DNA of 64,000 nt from Rhinopithecus roxellana (Eukaryota; Chordata; Mammalia; Primates; Cercopithecidae), in assembly GCF_007565055.1 (NCBI RefSeq), contig NC_044559.1, forward strand, positions 40,914,546-40,978,545, given 5' to 3'. Of this stretch, positions 62,101 to 64,000 are shown one piece after another (the first letter of the stretch is position 1; each line of letters starts with the position of its first letter). A model generated the notes under the pieces. That model saw only the letters and a program-made list of their open reading frames with translations. It did not search any database and had not been told where the DNA came from. Made by a program: the position numbers and the translations under genes.

Positions 62101-62271
62101 GGCCGCGCGAACCCTCGAGGTGGTACCGCGTGGGGGCCGCGCGGCGGGGCCCAGCCGCGGGTCTCGGCAAACTCGGCTGCCCGCCCGGCCCGCCCCCCGG
62201 CGCCGCCACTCACCGAAGAAGCCCTGCACGATTCCCAGCGGGTGGCTGAGCCAATCCTCCCCACACGGCAT
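17945..62271 (-). CDS. MCMBP: MCMBP (MCM-binding protein), complete gene, 16 coding exons
   Basis: MCMBP binds MCM3-7 subcomplexes. It helps assemble, import and unload the replicative helicase and supports sister-chromatid cohesion (ETG1 in plants). The 16 coding exons listed separately sum to 1923 nt, giving 640 residues plus a stop. The human protein is 642; a tandem donor in exon 9 accounts for the two extra residues. It starts MPCGEDWLSHPLGIVQ and ends QQQKCVNGNEL. All junction phases agree. Fifteen boundaries are GT-AG; intron 5 is AT-AC (U12-type). The start codon has G at -3. An acidic/basic stretch around residues 160-185 (HKRSYEDDDDMDLQPNKQK) is a plausible nuclear-localisation and flexible linker region. 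Tail-to-tail with INPP5F. Family recognition is from memory; the exon map is read directly. Confidence 0.97.
18482..18570 (-). CDS. MCMBP: MCMBP coding exon 15
   Basis: Acceptor gataaag|, then AVEDDFVEMRKNDPQSI and TADDLHQLLVVA. Donor gctcg|gtaagt, phase 2. Confidence 0.95.
18571..19845 (-). other. MCMBP intron 14, proximal part; no clear element
   Basis: Unique-looking sequence without a gene or a repeat family I can name with confidence. Confidence 0.5.
19846..20120 (+). mobile_element. Alu, old (AluJ-like)
   Basis: Diverged copy from ggctaggtgtggtggctc to gacagagtgagacccc, lacking an A tail. Confidence 0.9.
20230..20955 (+). mobile_element. L1M/HAL1-type LINE fragment
   Basis: Sense-strand strings such as 'gtcaaaactgtcaaaagcc', 'agaatcttgaaagcagtga' and 'agaattctacatccagcaa' are typical. 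It continues after the Alu at 21372 ('gacctgccatgcaagaaac'). Confidence 0.7.
20960..21372 (+). mobile_element. Alu with internal tandem duplication, inside L1
   Basis: Left arm from ggctgggcgtggtcactc. The segment 21026-21116 is repeated at 21117-21200, each copy ending in a CA-rich run. The right arm then continues to a poly-A tail. The host L1 resumes at 21373. Confidence 0.93.
21373..21900 (+). mobile_element. L1M/HAL1-type fragment, continuation
   Basis: Continues the element at 20230 after the Alu: 'gcaagaaacactaaaggca' and 'gatactaggcagtaacatg' are typical of the same LINE 3' part. Confidence 0.6.
22026..22190 (-). CDS. MCMBP: MCMBP coding exon 14
   Basis: Acceptor tcttttcag|, then ADCQIHLQPQLIPPNMEEYM, NSLLSAVLPSVLNKFRIYLT and LLRFLEYSISDEITK. 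55 codons, in frame at both ends. Donor ctaag|gtatgt. Confidence 0.95.
22329..22632 (-). mobile_element. (TG)n followed by Alu
   Basis: About ten TG units (22329-22349) replace the poly-T start. Alu sequence then runs from caagacagggttttgctc to gccattgcacccagc. Confidence 0.92.
23047..23352 (+). mobile_element. Alu, AluY-type, full length
   Basis: ggccgggcgcggtagctcaa to gactccgtctcaaaa, followed by an (AT)n tail. Confidence 0.95.
23675..23808 (-). CDS. MCMBP: MCMBP coding exon 13
   Basis: Acceptor ccttcatag|gt, then VHNVTALSNLITWQKVDY, DFSYHQMEFPCNINVLIT and SEGRSLLP. Donor tcccg|gtacga, phase 0. The donor is weak after +3. Confidence 0.94.
24414..24580 (+). mobile_element. Alu right half
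   Basis: Begins at aattagccaggcatggtgg with no left arm and ends in poly-A. Confidence 0.9.
24627..24745 (+). mobile_element. Alu left arm
   Basis: ggggcaggtgcagtggctc to gtgagaccctgtgtctac; no right arm. Confidence 0.88.
24880..25270. repeat. AT-rich irregular minisatellite
   Basis: Units of the form ctaccctttatattattgct and ccattataaatat recur at least four times (about 24893, 24930, 25150, with a partial unit near 25020), mixed with TATA-rich sequence. Strong potential for self-pairing. Confidence 0.7.
25484..25649 (-). CDS. MCMBP: MCMBP coding exon 12
   Basis: Acceptor ctttttgcag|, then SFRLQMTIENMNHLKFIP, HKDYTANRLVSGLLQLPS and NTSLVIDETLLEQGQLDTP. Donor cccag|gtacgt, phase 1. Confidence 0.95.
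25900..26234 (+). mobile_element. AluYR-like Alu with (AATA)n tail
   Basis: Carries ggctcaagcctg, cctggcgaggtggcgggc, cataaacccggg and gagctgagatctggccac, then about 12 AATA units (26186-26233). Confidence 0.95.
26240..28138 (-). other. MCMBP intron 11 remainder
   Basis: No gene. Possible faint DNA-transposon remnants near 26.8-26.95 and 27.48-27.6 kb; otherwise no recognised element. Confidence 0.45.
28139..28256 (-). CDS. MCMBP: MCMBP coding exon 11
   Basis: Acceptor cttttctag|a, then YTRRDVLPLGKFTVNLSG and CPRNSTFTEHLYRIIQHL. Donor cagca|gtaaga, phase 0. Confidence 0.95.
28395..28670 (+). mobile_element. MIR SINE
   Basis: Clear MIR series: 'catgtgccagagactgttct', 'gctttacagatgagaaatct', 'gaggcacagagatgataa' and 'gtctgtgctctcaacca'. 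Confidence 0.85.
29209..29522 (+). mobile_element. hAT-type nonautonomous DNA transposon with intact TSD
   Basis: 314 bp bounded by near-perfect terminal inverted repeats (caggggtcccc... at the left, ...ggttggggactactg at the right). Flanked on both sides by the 8-bp target duplication ctttatct (29201-29208 and 29523-29530). The interior is CG-rich, as in the common mammalian family with 'ctcctgtcagatcagc'. No transposase. Confidence 0.9.
29765..29888 (-). CDS. MCMBP: MCMBP coding exon 10
   Basis: Acceptor ctccttcag|tt, then VSSFMSELSPVRAELLGF and LTHALLGDSLAAEYLILH. Donor cacagt|gtaagt, phase 2. Confidence 0.95.
30058..30355 (-). mobile_element. Alu, AluS-like
   Basis: Poly-T to gagccactgcacccagcc, full length. 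Confidence 0.95.
30545..30717 (-). CDS. MCMBP: MCMBP coding exon 9, with tandem donor
   Basis: Acceptor ctccgcag|g, then DASALLDPMECTDTAEEQ, RVHSPPASLVPRIHVILA and QKLQHINPLLPACLNKEESKT. The donor is duplicated: acct|gtaagt and, 6 nt on, aagt|gtaagt. Using the second (exon end 30539) adds Cys-Lys and gives the 642-residue form. Confidence 0.94.
30951..31565 (-). mobile_element. Alu split by a younger Alu (outer element)
   Basis: The outer copy runs 30951-31126 and resumes at 31431-31565 (agtagagacagggtttcac to gtcaccgtgcctggcc). Its poly-T/flank shows a decayed duplication, aagaacagt versus aggaacaat. Confidence 0.93.
31127..31430 (-). mobile_element. AluYR-like Alu nested in an older Alu
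   Basis: Complete insertion with variant ggccggatctcagctcactg. Its 15-bp target duplication aatttttgtattttt sits at 31112-31126 and 31431-31445, within the older Alu's linker region. Confidence 0.95.
31955..32170 (+). mobile_element. MIR SINE
   Basis: Contains 'ccatgtgacagacaatgttc', 'acaacaaggaaaccaagc' and 'cacacagctagtaagtggcc'. It stops where the LTR at 32174 begins. Confidence 0.8.
32174..32705 (+). mobile_element. MLT2/ERVL-type solo LTR
   Basis: Starts tgtgatggttaatactgag, contains a 'tgagggtgctgccaaagg' / 'gattaacatttgagtcagtg' series and ends near aaacctgactaataaaa, with aataaa before the end. No internal retroviral genes remain. Confidence 0.75.
33330..33920 (+). mobile_element. 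L1M-type 3'-end fragment
   Basis: The segment 33511-33669 shares a diverged block with 34745-34893. Interpreted as two copies of an old L1 3' region. Confidence 0.5.
33511..33669 (+). repeat. Diverged direct repeat, copy 1
   Basis: caattctgaaattccctt through tgctgaactggaatcagaaa recurs at 34745-34893. Confidence 0.75.
34745..34893 (+). repeat. Diverged direct repeat, copy 2
   Basis: Second copy of the block at 33511-33669, with several substitutions and small gaps. Confidence 0.75.
35004..35361 (+). mobile_element. AluYR-like insertion with 3' non-Alu segment
   Basis: Alu body from ggccgggcgcggtggctcaa with a 34-nt A tail ending at 35320, then 41 bp of unrelated sequence (35321-35361). The 18-bp target duplication aagacaattagtgaaatt lies at 34986-35003 and 35362-35379, outside the extra segment. 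So the extra 41 bp arrived with the Alu. Confidence 0.9.
35724..35824 (-). CDS. MCMBP: MCMBP coding exon 8
   Basis: Acceptor cttcttag|gttt, then VYEDWDCFKVNDILELYG and ILSVDPVLSILNNDE. Donor gaaag|gtgagt, phase 2. The OB-like VYEDWDCFKVND segment is strongly conserved in the family. Confidence 0.95.
36386..36688 (+). mobile_element. Alu, AluS-like
   Basis: tctgggtgcagtggctcacc to gagtgagactgcctc with an A/C tail. Confidence 0.93.
36995..37411 (+). mobile_element. MaLR/MLT1-type LTR fragment
   Basis: Contains 'gcaaaaggaacatgcag', 'gggattatcctcgattaact', 'gggtgggccccatgtag' and 'gagaccatgttggatttctg', a common MaLR LTR pattern. It ends just before MCMBP exon 7. Confidence 0.7.
37482..37633 (-). 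CDS. MCMBP: MCMBP coding exon 7
   Basis: Acceptor gaatttag|ggggc, then GVGGLQWCGEPKRLETEA, STGQQLNSLNFSSPFDLN and FPLPGEKGPACLVK. Donor gaag|gtaaca. My recollection of the human protein has Ser where the first codon after the junction gives Gly, a one-base difference. Confidence 0.94.
37669..37963 (-). mobile_element. AluYR-like Alu, close to MCMBP exon 7
   Basis: Flanked by gcacttagtcatttc and gcacttaatcgtttc, a lightly diverged 15-bp target duplication. It lies only about 35 bp upstream (in gene direction) of the exon 7 acceptor, within its intron. Confidence 0.95.
38613..38917 (+). mobile_element. AluY-type Alu with (AAAAAC)n tail
   Basis: ggccgggcgcggtggctcac to gactccatctc, then hexanucleotide tail units. 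Confidence 0.95.
38982..39292 (+). mobile_element. Alu inserted in an L1 3' end
   Basis: Flanked by aatgtgattgtatca and aaatgattgtatcaa, a target duplication. Host sequence continues at 39293. Confidence 0.93.
39293..39770 (+). mobile_element. L1M 3' terminus, split by Alu
   Basis: 'atcaatgtccatttcctgg', 'gtaaggtgttaccattgg' and, after an Alu, 'tgtcaaaataaaaagctta' mark the end of an old L1. Confidence 0.75.
39405..39701 (-). mobile_element. Alu in the L1 3' end
   Basis: Poly-T to gtcaccgcgaccagc; target duplication ctgtattatttct on both sides. Confidence 0.95.
39971..40172 (-). mobile_element. Alu, 5'-truncated
   Basis: gagatggagtctctgtcactc through gttgtccaggctag; the left-arm end is missing. 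Confidence 0.9.
40393..40690 (+). mobile_element. Alu, full length
   Basis: ggctgggcatggtggctccc to gaaactctgtctcc plus A tail. Confidence 0.95.
40886..41190 (+). mobile_element. Alu, old (AluJ-like)
   Basis: Diverged copy from tggttgggagtggtagct to gaaatcctgtctc. Confidence 0.9.
41536..41680 (-). CDS. MCMBP: MCMBP coding exon 6
   Basis: It begins directly after the intron's terminal AC with AYVNANQARVSPSTSYTPSR, then HKRSYEDDDDMDLQPNKQK and DQHAGARQA. Donor agcag|gtagtg, phase 1. Basic-acidic and proline/serine-rich, so probably an unstructured linker. Confidence 0.93.
41797..42093 (-). mobile_element. AluYR-like Alu in the U12 intron
   Basis: Poly-T to ccaccgcgcccggcc, with variant ggccggatctcagctc and gaggcttgagccacc. 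It begins 96 bp from the U12 branch point. Confidence 0.95.
42700..42813 (+). mobile_element. Alu left monomer
   Basis: caggtggatgcagtggctaa to gtgaaaactcatctc; left arm only, diverged. Confidence 0.8.
42814..43121 (-). mobile_element. Alu, abutting an opposite-strand monomer
   Basis: Poly-T/CT start, gacagagtctcgttctg to gccactgtgcctggcc. With the preceding + monomer it forms a tail-to-tail inverted pair. Confidence 0.93.
43209..43350 (+). mobile_element. Alu left arm with AAAT tail
   Basis: ggctgggcgtggtggctcac to gagagatcctgtatc, followed by AAATAAATA. Confidence 0.88.
43447..43743 (+). mobile_element. Alu, full length
   Basis: ggccagacacagtggctcat to ggactctgtctc plus A tail. Confidence 0.95.
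43880..44720 (+). mobile_element. L1 ORF2 fragment interrupted by an Alu
   Basis: Sense L1 coding remnant (frame reads REIRKYFELSNSKN and later LEKDQLKPNQKEG). It is split by the Alu at 44141-44445. Confidence 0.75.
44141..44445 (+). mobile_element. Alu inserted in L1
   Basis: Flanks agctagaaaaag and aactagaaaaag are the target duplication. Full length. Confidence 0.95.
44730..45030 (+). mobile_element. Alu, 5'-trimmed
   Basis: Starts near tcactcctggaatcccagc and ends in an (AAAC)n tail. Confidence 0.92.
45120..45465 (+). mobile_element. L1 3'-end fragment
   Basis: 'catggatgactctcagatgc', 'tatatgagtccatttagatg' and 'aaatctgtgcatttcagtg' are typical L1M 3'UTR strings. Confidence 0.65.
45598..45900 (+). 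mobile_element. Alu, old, with poly-A tail
   Basis: taggtggagtgtggtagctc to gtaagtccctatctc plus A tail; about 220 bp into the U12 intron from its 5' end. Confidence 0.92.
46118..46219 (-). CDS. MCMBP: MCMBP coding exon 5, ends at a U12-type AT-AC donor
   Basis: Acceptor atatcacag| is followed by PQQELDLNSPRNTTLERQ, then TFYCVPVPGESTWVKE. The last three codons (gta aaa gaa) precede |atatccttt, the exact U12 AT-type donor. Including them restores the known VKEAYVNAN reading across the junction. A decoy GT (tgg|gtaaaa) lies 9 nt upstream. Confidence 0.92.
46713..47044 (+). mobile_element. AluYR-like Alu with very long A tail
   Basis: Near-consensus body with gtaaacccgggagg and gctgagatctggccac, then about 50 uninterrupted A. 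The long pure tail points to a recent insertion. Confidence 0.95.
47975..48016 (-). CDS. MCMBP: MCMBP coding exon 4 (micro-size, 42 nt)
   Basis: Fourteen codons VLHFGKYRDVAECG lie between gtcatag| and ggg|gtatgt. It is in frame at both ends, so skipping would remove 14 residues without a frameshift. Confidence 0.93.
48132..48272 (-). CDS. MCMBP: MCMBP coding exon 3
   Basis: Acceptor cctttaag|gtacc and donor cacat|gtaagt bound 47 in-frame codons: VPSLNEVPLHYLKPNSFVKF, then RCMIQDMFDPEFYMGVYE and TVNQNTKAH. Confidence 0.95.
48876..48961 (-). CDS. MCMBP: MCMBP coding exon 2
   Basis: Acceptor ctctttcag|ccc completes Ala, then QNGVNPDWEKKVIEYFKEK and LKENNAPKW. Donor tgg|gtaagc, phase 0. 86 nt. 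Confidence 0.95.
49385..50065 (-). mobile_element. L1M-type 3' region, antisense
   Basis: 'cactatcaggtatttttg', 'acaggacccagcttaggatc' and 'attggtgatgttaattttg' are antisense members of the same series as 10.2-10.9 kb. Confidence 0.55.
50415..50607 (+). mobile_element. MER5A-like hAT transposon
   Basis: 'tcctcaaagttggtgccctg', 'agcatcacctgagtactta', 'gaaatgcaaattattcagcc' and 'gtttaagaatcgctgctct' are characteristic of MER5-type elements. Confidence 0.8.
50832..51090 (-). mobile_element. Alu, old, right-arm trimmed
   Basis: ttttttcagacagggtgttg through cttcctgcctctgcac; the 5' end is lost. Confidence 0.88.
51113..51405 (+). mobile_element. Alu with degenerate C-rich tail
   Basis: ggctgggcgtgatggttcac to gaagctttgtcccctacccc; the tail is not A-rich. 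Confidence 0.92.
51600..52520 (-). mobile_element. L1M LINE fragment, antisense
   Basis: 'ggatatttgccatctttgta', 'gtttttaattttgatgaagc' and 'ttgacttaattttatatg' are the antisense of L1 ORF2/3' sequence. Confidence 0.75.
52531..52845 (+). mobile_element. Alu, full length
   Basis: ggctgggcgcggtggctcac to gaggatcagactc, A tail with GAAA units. Confidence 0.95.
53066..53878 (+). mobile_element. MaLR/MLT1-type LTR split by Alu
   Basis: 'tgcatgtcctaatctccag', 'gggtgggttcaatgtaatc' and 'ccacaagccaagaaatgtg' match the common MaLR pattern, closing with aaaactaatacag. Alu at 53527-53832. Confidence 0.75.
53527..53832 (+). mobile_element. AluYR-like Alu in the MaLR LTR
   Basis: Target duplication tccctacattt / tcactacattt. 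Variants ggctcaagcc and actagccgggcgaggtgg. Confidence 0.95.
53879..54825 (-). mobile_element. L1 ORF2 fragment, antisense
   Basis: The minus strand reads decayed L1 coding sequence; the plus strand shows 'gaaagagctttgagtttc' and 'tcttggtgaatgcttcatg', typical of antisense L1. The 130- and 98-codon ORFs here are LINE remnants or shadows. Confidence 0.75.
54839..55144 (+). mobile_element. AluYR-like Alu
   Basis: Target duplication aaaagcatttta on both sides; long A tail. It landed immediately 5' of an older Alu. Confidence 0.95.
55154..55368 (+). mobile_element. Alu, 3'-truncated
   Basis: ggccgggtatggtggctcac to gcttgaacccaggaagt, then L1 sequence. Confidence 0.92.
55637..55858 (+). mobile_element. 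Alu, internally deleted
   Basis: gactgggtacagtgcctcac to ccgtgagccctctgtc. Confidence 0.88.
55862..55929 (+). repeat. (GATA)n microsatellite
   Basis: About 16 tetramers with two ATAC variants; grown from an Alu tail. Confidence 0.95.
56173..56490 (+). mobile_element. Alu, full length
   Basis: ggccgggcgtggtggctcac to gactctgtctc with an A/G tail. Confidence 0.95.
56610..56824 (+). mobile_element. Alu, 5'-truncated
   Basis: Starts at gaccagcctgagcaatac and ends in poly-A. Confidence 0.92.
57637..57950 (+). mobile_element. Alu, full length
   Basis: ggctgggcacagaggctcac to gactctgactcc plus tail. Confidence 0.94.
58020..58510 (+). mobile_element. L2/MIR-like old repeat
   Basis: 'ccactgagcactttcaatg' followed by 'gggatacagtggtgagtaa' and 'aaggcctagacacaggttc' fits an L2-type 3' end. 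Weak. Confidence 0.45.
58668..58985 (+). mobile_element. Alu, full length
   Basis: gggccaggcatggtggctca to gagactcagtctc with an A-rich tail. Confidence 0.94.
58986..59131 (+). mobile_element. Alu right half
   Basis: aattagctgggcatggtggc to gaaactccatc, directly behind the previous Alu. Confidence 0.9.
59130..59176 (+). repeat. (CA)n microsatellite
   Basis: About 23 CA units replacing the Alu A tail; probably polymorphic. Confidence 0.96.
59335..59492 (+). mobile_element. MER-type repeat, CCACATGTAGCTA family
   Basis: 'ccacatgtagctactgagca' and 'agccacacatggctactgcc' form an imperfect palindrome related to 12697-12962. Confidence 0.55.
59583..59870 (+). mobile_element. Alu with right-arm deletion
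   Basis: gctgccgggcacagcggctc to gcgagactgtctc; about 30 bp of the right arm is missing after agctactcgcttgaaccc. Confidence 0.93.
59933..60231 (+). mobile_element. AluYR-like Alu
   Basis: ggccgggcgcggtggctcac to gactccgtctc with an 18-nt A tail. Variants gctgagatcgggccac and gcgaggtggcggcgcc. Flanks aaaaaactgtc are duplicated. Confidence 0.95.
60232..61769 (-). other. MCMBP intron 1, promoter-proximal part
   Basis: Unique-looking sequence with no Alu, no recognisable exon and no clear LINE. The Alu-free zone next to the CpG island may hold regulatory sequence. Confidence 0.5.
62214..62271 (-). CDS. MCMBP: MCMBP coding exon 1 (start)
   Basis: ATG at 62271-62269 encodes MPCGEDWLSHPLGIVQGFF. 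The donor is cttcg|gtgagt, phase 1. It sits in the CpG island, preceded by cctggcgag giving G at -3. Confidence 0.95.
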
Positions 62272-62516
62272 CTCGCCAGGGGCCGGGGCCGGCGTGGACC
62301 GGGCTGAGGCGATCCGCGGGCAGAGCGCGGCCGGCCGGCGCCCAGCTCCTCTTCGGCGGCTCGGCCGCTCCTCGCTCGCGCCCTCCCACGCACAGCGAGC
62401 GGCGAGGCGCGGGCCTCCCGCGCCTCAGGGAGCGGCGGCTGCGGCGAGGCCGCCGAGGAGCTCCTGGCGATGGGCAGGCGGGCGCGTACGGGCCCCTAGC
62501 CTTCAGTTCGCACAAT

Positions 62517-62525
62517 GGCGGGAAA
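62517..62525 (-). promoter_or_regulatory. MCMBP: E2F-type site in MCMBP promoter
   Basis: The minus strand reads tttcccgcc, a perfect E2F consensus, about 245 bp upstream of the start codon. E2F control is usual for MCM genes, so it fits a replication factor. Confidence 0.6.
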
Positions 62526-62649
62526 CAGCCGCCGCCGACCGCGCTGCCTGCGACCTGGGTGGAGCTCGCGCGGGGAGGGGCGGCGGGAGCGCGCGGCGCG
62601 GCGCGGCTCTGCGGGGCGAGGAGGAGGGGCGGGCCGGGGCGGTGGCGGC

Positions 62650-62660
62650 GCCGCCATATT
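62650..62660 (-). promoter_or_regulatory. MCMBP: YY1 site in MCMBP promoter
   Basis: The minus strand reads aatatggcggc, the canonical YY1 form, in the orientation commonly found just downstream of the start site of CpG-island genes. It suggests initiation near 62.67-62.70 kb. The ATG inside the motif would then open an upstream reading frame of about 50 codons. Confidence 0.55.
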
Positions 62661-62799
62661 GGAGACGGGCAAAAGGAAGGGCACGCAGAGCCGCTGGAGG
62701 CTGCGCAGCGCAGGCCAGGCGTTGTGTTCCAAGGGCGGCGCGTTGTCGTTTGTCCCCATGTGCCGGCGTGTAGCGGGAGCTCCCATAGTGGGCTTATAA

Positions 62800-64000
62800 G
62801 AGCGCAAAGCGAGTCTTTGCACAACAGCTGAAAAGCATAAACTCAGAGACCTCAGAGTCATCTCTGGGCAAAATTAGTGGGCGGAATCCTCTTCGTGCTT
62901 TTTTCTTTTTTTGCTGATGGCAGCTCTTTTATCTGGGCCCCTGGCCCGAAACCCTGAGTGGTGACTTTCCCTCAGCTGCACGAGGTCTCCCTGAGGAAGG
63001 TGCACATTTAGAGAAGGGGAACCTCAGAGGACCCCGCGCTCCTTCTGCAGTCGCGTCAGACCCTGTGGCACAGAGATGGTTCCTTACCGAGGGGCGGGGG
63101 CTCTAAACTCGGCAGACCTGGCCTGCGCCCTGGCTGCGAACACCGGGTCGGCCTCTGTCTGGAAGCTGGCAGCCGCCGGCAGGGAGCGGGGCGAGGCGCC
63201 TGCGCTGCGCGCCGCCGGGATACCCTGGAGAAGGAAGCTACGAAGACCGACTATAGCAGCTTTTGGGGAAAATACCCAAGTTCAAGAGTGAAACTGTGGG
63301 AGTCGCTCTGAACTTCTGGTTCAGGAGGCTGTCCTATTAAAAAAAAAAAAAAAAGAAACTCTGTTTCCCCTGGGCCTGGAATGTACCTAAGAAAACCCCA
63401 GGCCCATCAGATATATCTACTCAATGAAAAAAGGGCATGGTAACGGGAGGGGAATGACCTGAATGCAATCTACAAAGTGAGGAGCCGAAGGAAAAGAACG
63501 GAACCCGCGTCTCAAGTCCTGCTTGAAAAATCCTACCTTTCTAGGTTCTCCACTGGAGCCCTTATCACAAAGCACGGATTGGCAAGAGAAAAATTTAGTA
63601 ACATGTACATCTTATATGGGCAAAACTCAAGGAAGAGTAACTCGAAGAGGTGGCTTAGAATGGGGGATTATGTAGCATTTACAGTGAAGAACAACAACTT
63701 TGTGGAGAAATGACGAAAGCAGTTTGAGGTTTCCAAAAGCAGCAGAGTGGGAAGGTAGAGACATGAGAAACTAATGGTAGTTACAGGTAGTGAGTGAAGT
63801 GTGTTACGTAGGTTCTTCTAGTGCCATCTCTGGCTGATAAGGGTCTAAAGTTGTCTCTGGTGATTAACTTCTGTCCCTGGTAGAGAGAGATGAGGTGGGA
63901 CACTTTTGAAAATGTCCTGCTTTTAGGCACTAGTGGAAGGGTAGGGAGCTTGTTTTGTACAGATGCTCCTCTGCTTATTCTACTTATGATGGAGTTACAT
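62800..64000. other. Upstream flank of MCMBP, no recognised gene
   Basis: A second GC-rich patch lies at about 63.05-63.24 kb with a 71-codon plus-strand ORF (63076-63291) that I do not recognise. The rest is unique-looking AT-richer sequence. The start of SEC23IP, the next gene in human, is not present. Confidence 0.6.

Larger units (their letters stand above)
61770..62750. promoter_or_regulatory. MCMBP: CpG island promoter of MCMBP
   Basis: Very GC-rich and CpG-dense, covering coding exon 1 and the presumed 5' leader. It has no TATA box in position. It contains an E2F-type element and a YY1 element in the sense orientation of MCMBP (listed separately). The exact start site cannot be read from sequence. 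Confidence 0.85.

Noticed and set aside
61802..62773. 323-codon plus-strand ORF across the MCMBP CpG island
   Set aside because: Antisense shadow over exon 1 and promoter. Composition (Arg/Ala/Gly/Pro) simply follows GC content and no family is recognisable.
62515..62799. Plus-strand ORF beginning at caatggcggg as a divergent gene
   Set aside because: The ATG lies within the E2F/YY1-like promoter motif on the opposite strand and the peptide is low-complexity Arg/Gly.

Overview
The window is primate genomic DNA, almost certainly from an Old World monkey (macaque, baboon or guenon type). About fifty Alu SINEs are present. The youngest carry a set of variants I associate with the cercopithecid AluYR lineage rather than with human AluY: 'ggctcaagcctgtaat', 'actagccgggcgaggtgg', 'gtaaacccgggagg' and 'gagctgagatctggccac'. 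The genes correspond to human 10q26.11: the 3' part of INPP5F on the + strand, then all of MCMBP on the - strand, arranged tail to tail.

Layout. 1-8820 is an INPP5F intron. It contains a CpG island (about 4.39-5.32 kb) and an intact, intronless 106-codon ORF (5216-5536) that resembles the V-ATPase assembly factor VMA21. This matches the internal promoter and first exon of INPP5F_V2, known in mouse and human as an imprinted, paternally expressed transcript whose first exon came from an X-linked gene by retroposition. The last four INPP5F coding exons are 8821-8894, 9460-9588, 9969-10056 and 13123-14272. The 3'UTR has a polyadenylation signal at 15594. MCMBP runs from its start codon at 62271 (minus strand) to its stop codon at 17945. 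All 16 coding exons can be joined in frame to give 640 residues, or 642 with an alternative donor. Its GC-rich promoter is at about 61.8-62.75 kb. 62.8-64 kb is intergenic flank with no recognised gene.

The most notable points are: (1) MCMBP intron 5 (41681-46117) has all the hallmarks of a minor-spliceosome (U12-type) AT-AC intron, with a decoy GT donor 9 nt upstream; (2) the VMA21-like retrogene with its NRF-1/YY1/ETS promoter; (3) a 147-bp direct duplication inside INPP5F introns (6296-6442 and 8977-9123); (4) a tandem donor in MCMBP exon 9 that adds or removes two residues; (5) an AluYR insertion at 35004 that carries about 41 bp of non-Alu sequence between its A-tail and its target-site duplication, as expected for a 3' transduction; (6) an 84-91 bp tandem duplication inside an Alu at 21 kb; and (7) a complete hAT-type DNA transposon with perfect 8-bp target duplications.

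INPP5F encodes an endosomal phosphoinositide phosphatase and MCMBP a partner of the MCM replicative helicase. The two are neighbours but not known to work together. Everything else is intronic repeat: Alu, L1M, MIR, MaLR and ERVL LTRs, DNA transposons and microsatellites. Most short ORFs are Alu translations. I saw no CRISPR array, operon, tRNA or rRNA gene.
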